The notes beneath the pieces are model-generated. The model was not told the DNA's origin and did no database searches. It saw nothing but the letters and a program-made list of their open reading frames with translations. From an uncultured Collinsella sp. (GTDB lineage Bacteria; Actinomycetota; Coriobacteriia; Coriobacteriales; Coriobacteriaceae): a stretch of 18,827 bases of DNA. Both the position numbers and the translations under genes were made by a program. The stretch spans positions 1-18,827 of the forward strand of contig CAAENX010000017.1 of the NCBI GenBank assembly GCA_900757495.1, written 5' to 3'. Positions within the stretch are counted from its first letter, which is position 1, and each line of letters starts with the position of its first letter. Below are positions 1 through 5,293 of this stretch, one piece after another.

Positions 1-5
1 ATATG

Positions 6-126
6 AGCGAAAACCCACCTGAGCGAGCAAGGTGCCTTGAAGCGAAGCGGCATTGACCTTCTGGTCATGCCGCTGAAGCTGAAAGGCAGATTGCCGCTCA
101 GGTGGGTTTGCAGCGTCGGCCCGTTA
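6..126 (-). repeat. Structured repeat, family E copy 1
   Basis: This is an imperfect palindrome of about 120 bp lying just after the SIS gene. On the plus strand it starts AGCGAAAAC (6-14) and ends CAGCGTCGGCCCGTTA (111-126). The main stem pairs 11-25 with 95-109 (15 bp, perfect). A second stem follows, where GCAAGGTG (27-34) faces CAGATTGC (87-94): GCAA/TTGC and TG/CA pair around a 2x2 internal loop (GG against GA), and CCTT/AAGG continues the helix. An inner hairpin lies around 47-72. Copy 2 at 5174-5293 has the same ends and the same loop but different stem sequence. It is marked minus because it would be transcribed as the 3' UTR of the upstream gene. The function is unknown. Confidence 0.75.
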
Positions 127-150
127 CGCGGTTTGGTAAAACCGCGTAAC
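123..150 (-). other. Perfect 12-bp hairpin after SIS gene
   Basis: The arms GTTACGCGGTTT (123-134) and AAACCGCGTAAC (139-150) are perfectly complementary with a 4-base loop. The hairpin begins 2 bp after the SIS stop codon and shares its last bases with repeat E copy 1. No T-run follows on the minus strand, so it is not a typical intrinsic terminator. It may protect the 3' end or act in Rho-dependent termination (inference). Confidence 0.5.
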
Positions 151-152
151 TC

Positions 153-1145
153 TTAGTAGTCCAGCTTCCACATGTAGCGGCGCGTCATGTAGTCCTTGTG
201 GGTGACGGCAGAGAGCGCGCGCATGTACACGTTGTTGAGGATCGGGGCAAAGATCAGGTGGTTGAAGTACTCGCTCACGCTGTCCTTGATGTCGTTGAGG
301 CCGAGCTCCTTGGCGTCGAGCTGATAGACGCGCTCGCCACCGTACTGGTTGACGAAGCGGATGCCGCGCTCGTCGTTGCAGCGGCTGCGGCCGACGCTGA
401 TGAGCTGGAACAGCGAGGTGCGCTTGTCCAGGATCTCGAAGGGACCATGGAAGAAGTCACAGGTGTTGATGGTGCAGGAGTCAATCTGCAGCATCTCCTG
501 CACGTTGCAGATGCTAAAGACGTAGGCGGCACCAAAGAGCGGACCCTGAGCCATCACGTTGATGCAGGGCTTGTCGGCGTTCTGCTCGGCCCACTTGGCA
601 GCGAGCGGACGGGTGTACTCGACGGCCTTGCGATAGATGGGGTCAACCAAGTCGAAGGCGGCCATAGCGGTCTCGTACTCGGCATAGCCCTCGGTCTGCT
701 GCGTGAGCTCCATTGCGATCATGGTCACGACGGCGGAGTTGGTGCGTCCCATGCAGGACTCGTCGACGGCCAGGCTGTCGTACTTGATCTTGTAGTCGCA
801 GACCTCGGAAAGGGCGGACTCGTCAACATAGATGGCGATGGTGCTGGCACCGTGGTCCTTGGCGACCTGGGCGGCGACGATGGTCTCCTTGGTGCCGCGC
901 ATGGACACGACAACGGCCAGGGTGTTCTCGTTGACATAGGCGGGCGTGGCGTGCACGAACTCGTTGCTGGTGTAGCTGGAGCTCACGACCTGCGTGGCCT
1001 CGTGCTCCATAAAGTACTGAGCAGGATAGTTACCGCCGTTGGATCCGCCGGCGCCAATCCAGACGACGCGCTTGATGCCGCCCTTGTCTGCCTTGTCAGC
1101 CAAAACCTGGGAGACGACATCCTTAACCTGTTCCTGAGTAGTCAT
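153..1145 (-). CDS. SIS-domain sugar-phosphate isomerase/deglycase, FrlB-like
   Basis: A 330-residue cytosolic protein. An N-terminal SIS (phosphosugar-binding) fold is visible: a beta-strand and turn at VVWIGAGGSNGG (27-38) and a second phosphate-binding segment SMRGTKET (81-88). The C-terminal half has the pattern of a second SIS lobe, and the protein ends in RRYMWKLDY. That ending and the length fit the FrlB (fructoselysine-6-phosphate deglycase) and GlmS-like isomerase group rather than GlmS, because there is no glutaminase domain. The substrate is probably a phosphorylated amino sugar or Amadori product, but this cannot be read from sequence. The ATG at 1145 has AGAAAGG upstream. It is divergent from a GntR/UTRA regulator with shared operator-like repeats, so it is probably induced by its substrate. 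Transport and kinase partners would lie to the left, outside the window. Confidence 0.85.
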   Translation of the reverse strand: MTTQEQVKDVVSQVLADKADKGGIKRVVWIGAGGSNGGNYPAQYFMEHEATQVVSSSYTSNEFVHATPAYVNENTLAVVVSMRGTKETIVAAQVAKDHGASTIAIYVDESALSEVCDYKIKYDSLAVDESCMGRTNSAVVTMIAMELTQQTEGYAEYETAMAAFDLVDPIYRKAVEYTRPLAAKWAEQNADKPCINVMAQGPLFGAAYVFSICNVQEMLQIDSCTINTCDFFHGPFEILDKRTSLFQLISVGRSRCNDERGIRFVNQYGGERVYQLDAKELGLNDIKDSVSEYFNHLIFAPILNNVYMRALSAVTHKDYMTRRYMWKLDY

Positions 1146-1183
1146 CGTGCATCAGCCTTTCTTCTCGTTTGATGCTCTTGATG

Positions 1184-1199
1184 GCATACAAGTTACATA
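1184..1199 (+). promoter_or_regulatory. Operator-like repeat, copy 1
   Basis: GCATACAAGTTACATA lies 39 bp upstream of the SIS start codon. It matches 15 of 16 bases of the site at 1323-1338. It is a probable binding half-site or site for the neighbouring GntR regulator (inference from position and repetition). Confidence 0.6.
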
Positions 1200-1222
1200 C
1201 ATGTTTTGGTTATGTCGACTAG

Positions 1223-1230
1223 TTGTATGC
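1223..1230 (-). promoter_or_regulatory. Operator-like repeat, copy 2 (inverted)
   Basis: TTGTATGC is the reverse complement of the GCATACAA core seen at 1184 and 1323. It faces copy 1 across 31 bp, so the two could be bridged by a dimeric or tetrameric repressor. Confidence 0.5.
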
Positions 1231-1310
1231 TATATTTGACTTAGAAATTCTGCTGCTAAGGTTTTCGATTACTCGTTACCAGCGATTTTATTGTTGTGTT
1301 GAATACATGC

Positions 1311-1340
1311 TTGCTTAGTTAAGCATACAAGTTAGATATA
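1311..1340 (+). promoter_or_regulatory. Candidate gntR promoter containing operator copy 3
   Basis: TTGCTT (1311-1316) and AGATAT or GATATA (1334-1340) are spaced 17-18 bp like -35 and -10 boxes. The operator-like repeat GCATACAAGTTAGATA (1323-1338) fills the spacer and overlaps the -10, an arrangement expected for autorepression. The start codon is only 10 bases beyond, so the transcript would have a very short leader. This is inferred from sequence only. Confidence 0.45.
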
Positions 1341-1350
1341 GGTTGGCAAT

Positions 1351-2073
1351 ATGAGCGTCTCATCTAAAAAGAAACTGAGCCAATACGAACGCTTGGCGGG
1401 TACGCTTCGCGACCGCATCGCCGCCGGCATCTACGCACGCGGAGACAAGCTGCCGTCCGAGATGGAACTCATGGACGAATCGGGCCTGTCGCGCAGCACC
1501 GTGCGCCACGCCCTTAAGGTGCTCGTTGATGAGGGCCTGGTGCGCACCGAGCGCGGGCGCGGCGCCTTTGTGGCCGACACGCCCGCGCTCCACGAGAACA
1601 ACCTGGTGTTTTCGAGCTACACGGCACAGGTTCAGGGTCAGGGCATGAAGCCCACCACGCGCACGGTGGACTCGGGCTTTGCCAAGGCGGCCGGCAGCGT
1701 GGCCAAGTTCTTTGACGCCGCCGTGGGCAGCAAGCTCGTCAAACTTGTCCGCCTGCGTTATCTGGACGATGCGCCACTGTGCCTGGAGACCACCTATCTG
1801 CCGCCAAGCTTTGGGTCGCTCATCGATCGCGATATTAACGGTTCACTCTACGCCACGCTACGACAGGAGTTCCATCGCGCGCCGGCACAGGGGCATAAGA
1901 CCTTTGAGGTGTGCTACGCCTCGCAAAACGAAGCGTTTTTGCTCAACGTTGAGCGCGGGCAGGCGCTGATCCTAATCACTGACTACGTCTACGACACCGA
2001 CGGCCGCCCGCTCCACGTCTCCAAGCGCATCCAGCGCACCGACCGCGCCAAATACACCGAGCCCATCGGCTAG
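1351..2073 (+). CDS. GntR-family transcriptional regulator with UTRA domain
   Basis: A 240-residue DNA-binding regulator. Residues 9-77 form a GntR winged helix, with LPSEMELMDESGLSRSTVR (recognition helix) followed by EGLVRTERGRGAFV (wing). Residues 95-235 fit the UTRA/HutC effector domain, which usually binds a sugar phosphate or amino-sugar ligand. It is the only protein gene here on the plus strand and is divergent from the FrlB-like SIS gene, the standard arrangement of a local repressor with its target. The ATG at 1351 has no good Shine-Dalgarno sequence (only TAGG), and no later start keeps the intact DNA-binding domain. It probably represses both itself and the SIS gene through the GCATACAA repeats and is released by a sugar phosphate (inference). 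Confidence 0.9.
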   Translation: MSVSSKKKLSQYERLAGTLRDRIAAGIYARGDKLPSEMELMDESGLSRSTVRHALKVLVDEGLVRTERGRGAFVADTPALHENNLVFSSYTAQVQGQGMKPTTRTVDSGFAKAAGSVAKFFDAAVGSKLVKLVRLRYLDDAPLCLETTYLPPSFGSLIDRDINGSLYATLRQEFHRAPAQGHKTFEVCYASQNEAFLLNVERGQALILITDYVYDTDGRPLHVSKRIQRTDRAKYTEPIG

Positions 2074-2223
2074 CGCACCAAACGAGGCAAACTGTACCTA
2101 ATGAACGTTTTACCTGCGGTATTATTAAATCTCAAGCCAGCATGGCACAAATGCCAACATCACCTGGCAATACGCGCCGTCCAAGCTCAACTGTTCCTGC
2201 TCAGGATATCCAGTACCGCAAAT

Positions 2224-2346
2224 CTAAGTGAGTAGACTTTTCGTGACCTGTCGAGCACACCAAAAACTGTCACCTCTGTGACCTGCGGTTTTACTAAGGC
2301 AGATACGCCTTGCGCTCGACCTGCGCCAAAAAGTCTACTCACTTAG
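2224..2346. repeat. 123-bp palindromic MITE-like element
   Basis: The outer arms are 18-bp perfect inverted repeats: CTAAGTGAGTAGACTTTT at 2224-2241 and its reverse complement at 2329-2346. TCGAGC (2251-2256) and GCTCGA (2314-2319) extend the symmetry inward. The centre holds a hairpin, GTCAC (2269-2273) with GTGAC (2278-2282), flanked by AAAAC and GTTTT. GACCTG occurs three times inside. There is no transposase. The form suits a non-autonomous palindromic element or a large bidirectional hairpin. Only one copy is in the window, so its dispersal is untested. Confidence 0.6.
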
Positions 2347-2350
2347 TTCG

Positions 2351-2384
2351 AATCGAAGCCAAACGGACCCAAATCGAAGCCAAA
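2351..2384. repeat. Short tandem direct repeat
   Basis: AATCGAAGCCAAA occurs exactly at 2351-2363 and 2372-2384, a period of 21 bp (two helical turns). It may be a protein-binding pair or decayed repeat sequence; nothing else distinguishes these. Confidence 0.5.
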
Positions 2385-2469
2385 TTAAGCCCATCCGCAT
2401 CAAAAGACGCGTGAATCCGTACTTCTCGCGGTGGATTGACGCTACAAAGCGGCCAAAATAAACCTGTCC

Positions 2470-3060
2470 CTAAATGGTGGGTTTGGGAAGGTCGGGAAAC
2501 CAGGTTGGTTTGGGTTGGTTAGGGACGCGCTCGGCTAGGACCAGCTCCATCCAGCACATGTCGTACCAGCGGCCGAACTTTTGGGCGCAGCGGTCGAAGG
2601 TGCCCACCAGGCGATATCCCATATGGGCATGGAAATCCTGACTGTTGTGCGTCAGGTACTCATCGTCCTTATCGTGCGGCACGGCGATGAGGGCGCACAT
2701 GTTGGTGATGCCCATCGCGACCAGGCATTGCTTGAGCGCGTCATGCAGCTTGCGACCCAGCCCGCCATGGCGCGCATCGCGCGCCAGGTAAATCGACGTC
2801 TCGACCGACCAGTCGTATGCCTCGCGGCTGTTGAGCGGACTCACATAGGCATAGCCTACCGGACGCCCGTCCAACTCCATCACCAGATACGGATAGCGCT
2901 TGAGCGTACGCTCGATGCGCCCGGCGAACTCCTCAACGCTCGGCACCTCGTATTCGCAGGTAATCGCCGTCTGGCGCACATACGGCTCATAGATGGCAAG
3001 CAACGCCGGTGCGTCTTCGGGCGTCGCCAGGCGGATCGTCGGCTCGGACATCTCGGTCAT
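2470..3060 (-). CDS. GNAT N-acetyltransferase, Pat/MnaT (YncA)-like
   Basis: A 196-residue GNAT-fold acetyltransferase using acetyl-CoA. It opens with IRLATPEDAPALLAIYEPYV (9-28) and has VGYAYVSPLNSREAYDWSVE (68-87) just before motif A. Motif A carries the pyrophosphate-binding turn RHGGLGRKL (97-105). This layout matches the phosphinothricin/methionine-sulfone acetyltransferase group (Pat, MnaT), though the true substrate is unknown. The start at 3060 has GAAGGG 4-5 bases upstream; a second ATG at 3051 is less well placed. An intrinsic terminator ends only 25 bp before the start codon, so expression may depend on read-through from the threonine aldolase gene. The last residues (NQPKPTWFPDLPKPTI) are a low-complexity tail next to repeat-rich DNA and may be a recent 3' end. 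Confidence 0.88.
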   Translation of the reverse strand: MTEMSEPTIRLATPEDAPALLAIYEPYVRQTAITCEYEVPSVEEFAGRIERTLKRYPYLVMELDGRPVGYAYVSPLNSREAYDWSVETSIYLARDARHGGLGRKLHDALKQCLVAMGITNMCALIAVPHDKDDEYLTHNSQDFHAHMGYRLVGTFDRCAQKFGRWYDMCWMELVLAERVPNQPKPTWFPDLPKPTI

Positions 3061-3072
3061 ACAACCCTTCTC

Positions 3073-3119
3073 CCCCAAAAGCAAAGGCCGCCTTGCGCCA
3101 AACCCAGCGCAAGGCGGCC
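3073..3119 (-). terminator. Intrinsic terminator of the threonine aldolase gene
   Basis: The 13-bp perfect stem GGCCGCCTTGCGC (3086-3098) pairs with 3107-3119 around an 8-base loop. On the minus strand it is followed by TTTGCTTTT. It lies 18 bp after the aldolase stop codon and 25 bp before the GNAT start codon. Confidence 0.85.
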
Positions 3120-3137
3120 CCTCGTCATTACATCAGG

Positions 3138-4163
3138 CTACAGAACCGCCGCCAACGCGTCGATGTCCTCCTGCGTCGTGGCCCAGCTGGTGCAAAAACG
3201 CACCACCGTGTGGGTATCGTCGTACTTTTCCCAGTACTCGATCGCCGCATGCTCGCGAATGCGGGCCATGTCCTCGTTGGGCAGAATCACGAACTGCTGG
3301 TTGGTCGGCGTCTCCAAGAAGAACTGGTAGCCGCGCTCATGCAGCACGCGACGCAGCGCCTGAGCGGTCTCAATCGCCTGGCGACCAATCTCAAAATACA
3401 GGCCATCGGTAAAAAGAGCCTCGAACTGCACGCCCGTCAGGCGGCCCTTGGCAAGCAGTGCGCCATGCTGCTTAATACGCGGAATGGGATGCGCCGGAGC
3501 ATGCATGCCGCAAAACACCACGGCCTCGCCGCAGAGCGCGCCGCACTTGGTGCCGCCGATGTAGAACACGTCGCACAGCTGCGCCAGCTCGGGCAGGGTA
3601 ATGTCGCACTCATCGGCCGCCAGCGCATAGGCCAGGCGAGCACCATCCACAAACAGCGGAATCTCGCGCTTCTGGCACACCGCATGAATCGCCGCGAGCT
3701 CGGCCTTGGAGTACAGCGTGCCGTACTCGGTCGACATGCTCACATACACGGCGCCCGGAAACACCGTGTGTTCGTAGCTCTCGTTTTCGTAGAACACCTG
3801 GATATAGTTCTCGAGATCCTCGGCATGCATCTTGCCCTCGTAGCCGGGGATGGTGAGCACCTTGTGCCCGCCAAACTCGATGGCACCCGCCTCGTGGCAG
3901 GCGACATGGCCGGTCTCGGCGGCAACAACGCCCTCGTAGGGCGCGAGCAGCATGTCAATCACCGTCGCATTGGCCTGTGTGCCGCCCACCAGAAAAAACA
4001 CGTCGGCATCGGGAGCCTGACAGGCCTCACGGATAAGCTGCTTGGCACGCTCGGTGTGTGCATCGGTACCGTAGCCGGGCTGCGGCTCCATATTGGTGTC
4101 GACGAGCGCCTGCAGCACTGCCGGATGTGCGCCGTGGGAATAGTCATTGTTGAACGCGAGCAT
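3138..4163 (-). CDS. Low-specificity threonine aldolase / beta-eliminating lyase family
   Basis: A 341-residue PLP enzyme of fold type I that would cleave L-threonine or allo-threonine to glycine and acetaldehyde. Visible features are FNNDYSHGAHPAVL (4-17), GGTQAN (60-65) for phosphate binding, the ring-stacking His region ETGHVACHEAGA (83-94), the PLP-contacting FVDGARL (171-177) with Asp173, and the Schiff-base lysine in GGTKCG (Lys206). The length is normal for the family. The ATG at 4163 has AGAGAGG 6 bases upstream. It lies 45 bp downstream of the PAP2 gene, so the two may be co-transcribed. The stereospecificity (L-threonine or allo-threonine) and exact substrate cannot be read; other small beta-hydroxy amino acids are possible. 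Confidence 0.9.
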   Translation of the reverse strand: MLAFNNDYSHGAHPAVLQALVDTNMEPQPGYGTDAHTERAKQLIREACQAPDADVFFLVGGTQANATVIDMLLAPYEGVVAAETGHVACHEAGAIEFGGHKVLTIPGYEGKMHAEDLENYIQVFYENESYEHTVFPGAVYVSMSTEYGTLYSKAELAAIHAVCQKREIPLFVDGARLAYALAADECDITLPELAQLCDVFYIGGTKCGALCGEAVVFCGMHAPAHPIPRIKQHGALLAKGRLTGVQFEALFTDGLYFEIGRQAIETAQALRRVLHERGYQFFLETPTNQQFVILPNEDMARIREHAAIEYWEKYDDTHTVVRFCTSWATTQEDIDALAAVL

Positions 4164-4208
4164 GGTAATCCTCTCTAGCCGGGCACGAGCCCGATGATTC
4201 AGATGGGG

Positions 4209-5072
4209 CTATTGTACGCCGCCCGGATAGGCAATGCGCGCGGCAAGGCACTCAAGCGCCAGCACCAAGGCAAAGCCGCAGCTCACGTCACTCAAAAAGT
4301 GCGCGCCGATCACGATGCGACCAAAGGCGACGAGCGCCGCAACCACAGCGGCGACCCAAAAGACCACGCGGCGGCGCGGCGGCTTTTCCGTAAAGGCCGC
4401 CGCGGGAAGCCCGGCGAGCATAAGACCGATCGCCGCGTGCGCCGTGTGTCCGCTCGCAAACGACTTGAAGCCGTCCTTGATCACGCCGGCGGCGATATAG
4501 GCCCACTTGTCGGGGTTGCCGATCACCCACCACGGCTGAAAATCGAGCCCCTGCGTCACCTCGATCACGCGCATGCGCGGGCGCGACCACAGCGGCTTGA
4601 CGATCACGTTGAGGATAATGGCTTGAGCGACCCACACGGCAAGCACCATCAACGCCCAGCGCGTGAGCTCGTCGGGATCGGTGTCGCGTGTGAGGCGGTA
4701 GGCGATGACGTTAACCGCGATGACCAACGCAAACGTCAGCACCAGCTGAAACGCGATGAGTTTGCCGCCGACACGCAGCGATCCGATAATCTCGTAGCCG
4801 ACCAGGCCCACGTTGATCAGAATGCCCAGCGCGGCGAGCCACTTGCTCGCCTTGGAATCGGGGCGTGCCGAGCGCACGAGCATAACGCCCGCGATGCTCG
4901 CCGTCAGCTCAAACGGTAGCTCGCCGGCCGCCTCGACAAAGCGGCCGAACAGGCTGGACGAGTTGAACAGCGCACTCGAGATTTGGTAATCGAAAAACGA
5001 CCCAACGAGCAAACAAAAGGCCAGGATGGCCGCGATAGCAGCAGCGTCTTTCTTATAGATATACCCAAACAT
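4209..5072 (-). CDS. PAP2-family membrane phosphatase
   Basis: A 287-residue integral membrane protein with about six hydrophobic segments (roughly 10-28, 55-67, 77-97, 104-124, 136-157, 236-251). The three PAP2 catalytic blocks are present: KPLWSRPR (159-166), ASGHTAH (206-212) and RIVIGAHFLSD (252-262) with Arg252, His258 and Asp262. Block 1 departs from the usual K-x6-R-P because Met follows Arg166. PAP2 enzymes dephosphorylate lipid phosphates such as undecaprenyl pyrophosphate or phosphatidate; the substrate here is unknown. The start at 5072 has AAGGAAAGC directly before ATG, and an earlier in-frame ATG at 5108 lacks this. A 9-bp inverted repeat lies about 40 bp upstream. It is probably co-transcribed with the aldolase-like gene. 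Confidence 0.85.
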   Translation of the reverse strand: MFGYIYKKDAAAIAAILAFCLLVGSFFDYQISSALFNSSSLFGRFVEAAGELPFELTASIAGVMLVRSARPDSKASKWLAALGILINVGLVGYEIIGSLRVGGKLIAFQLVLTFALVIAVNVIAYRLTRDTDPDELTRWALMVLAVWVAQAIILNVIVKPLWSRPRMRVIEVTQGLDFQPWWVIGNPDKWAYIAAGVIKDGFKSFASGHTAHAAIGLMLAGLPAAAFTEKPPRRRVVFWVAAVVAALVAFGRIVIGAHFLSDVSCGFALVLALECLAARIAYPGGVQ

Positions 5073-5113
5073 GCTTTCCTTTCGGTCGGACGAAGGGTCG
5101 ACCCGCAACGTGG

Positions 5114-5144
5114 TGGGACAAAGTTATCAGTAGTTTTTGTCCCA
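5114..5144. promoter_or_regulatory. Inverted repeat upstream of the PAP2 gene
   Basis: TGGGACAAA (5114-5122) and TTTGTCCCA (5136-5144) are perfect 9-bp arms separated by 13 bases. The element lies 41 bp upstream of the PAP2 start codon, between repeat E copy 2 and the gene. It could be an operator or an attenuating hairpin; its regulator is unknown. Confidence 0.4.
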
Positions 5145-5173
5145 TAAACACCCTTACAGGTTGAGCATAAGTA

Positions 5174-5293
5174 AGCGAAAACGTTCCATTTGTGGCAAGG
5201 TGACCCGAAGGAGGAGGGAAGCGTACTTGCGTACGCGACCGACGAGTGAGGGTCAGATTGCCCAAATGGGGCGTTTGCAGCGTCGACCCGTTA
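5174..5293 (-). repeat. Structured repeat, family E copy 2
   Basis: A second copy of the element at 6-126. It has the same ends, AGCGAAAAC (5174-5182) and CAGCGTCGACCCGTTA (5278-5293), and the same 2x2 internal loop between GCAAGGTG (5195-5202) and CAGATTGC (5254-5261). The main stem has other sequence: the ATTTG region at 5189-5193 pairs with CAAAT (5263-5267). The inner part differs fully and holds GCGTAC (5221-5226) paired with GTACGC (5231-5236). The last three bases are the mfd stop codon, so the element begins exactly at the end of mfd when read in the direction of transcription. Confidence 0.75.

Larger units (their letters stand above)
2074..2469. other. 396-bp gene-free region with repeats
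   Basis: No convincing coding frame is present. It contains the 123-bp palindromic element (2224-2346), a 13-bp tandem direct repeat (2351-2384), a small hairpin near 2413-2438, and the string AAAATAAACCTGTCCC at 2455-2470 running into the GNAT stop codon. No clear T-run terminator for the GntR gene was found. The palindromic element may serve as a boundary between the convergent genes on its two sides. Confidence 0.6.

Noticed and set aside
6..126. Integron attC site
   Set aside because: The element is an imperfect palindrome after a stop codon and reads TAAC at one end, like attC, but the 7-base core sites of the RYYYAAC and GTTRRRY type are not found in the right places and no integrase is present.
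198..1172. Long open frame on the plus strand opposite the SIS gene
   Set aside because: The codon pattern is a by-product of high GC on the opposite strand; the product is a Gly/Val/Leu/Ala/Asp-rich string with no domain, while the minus-strand protein is a clear SIS enzyme.
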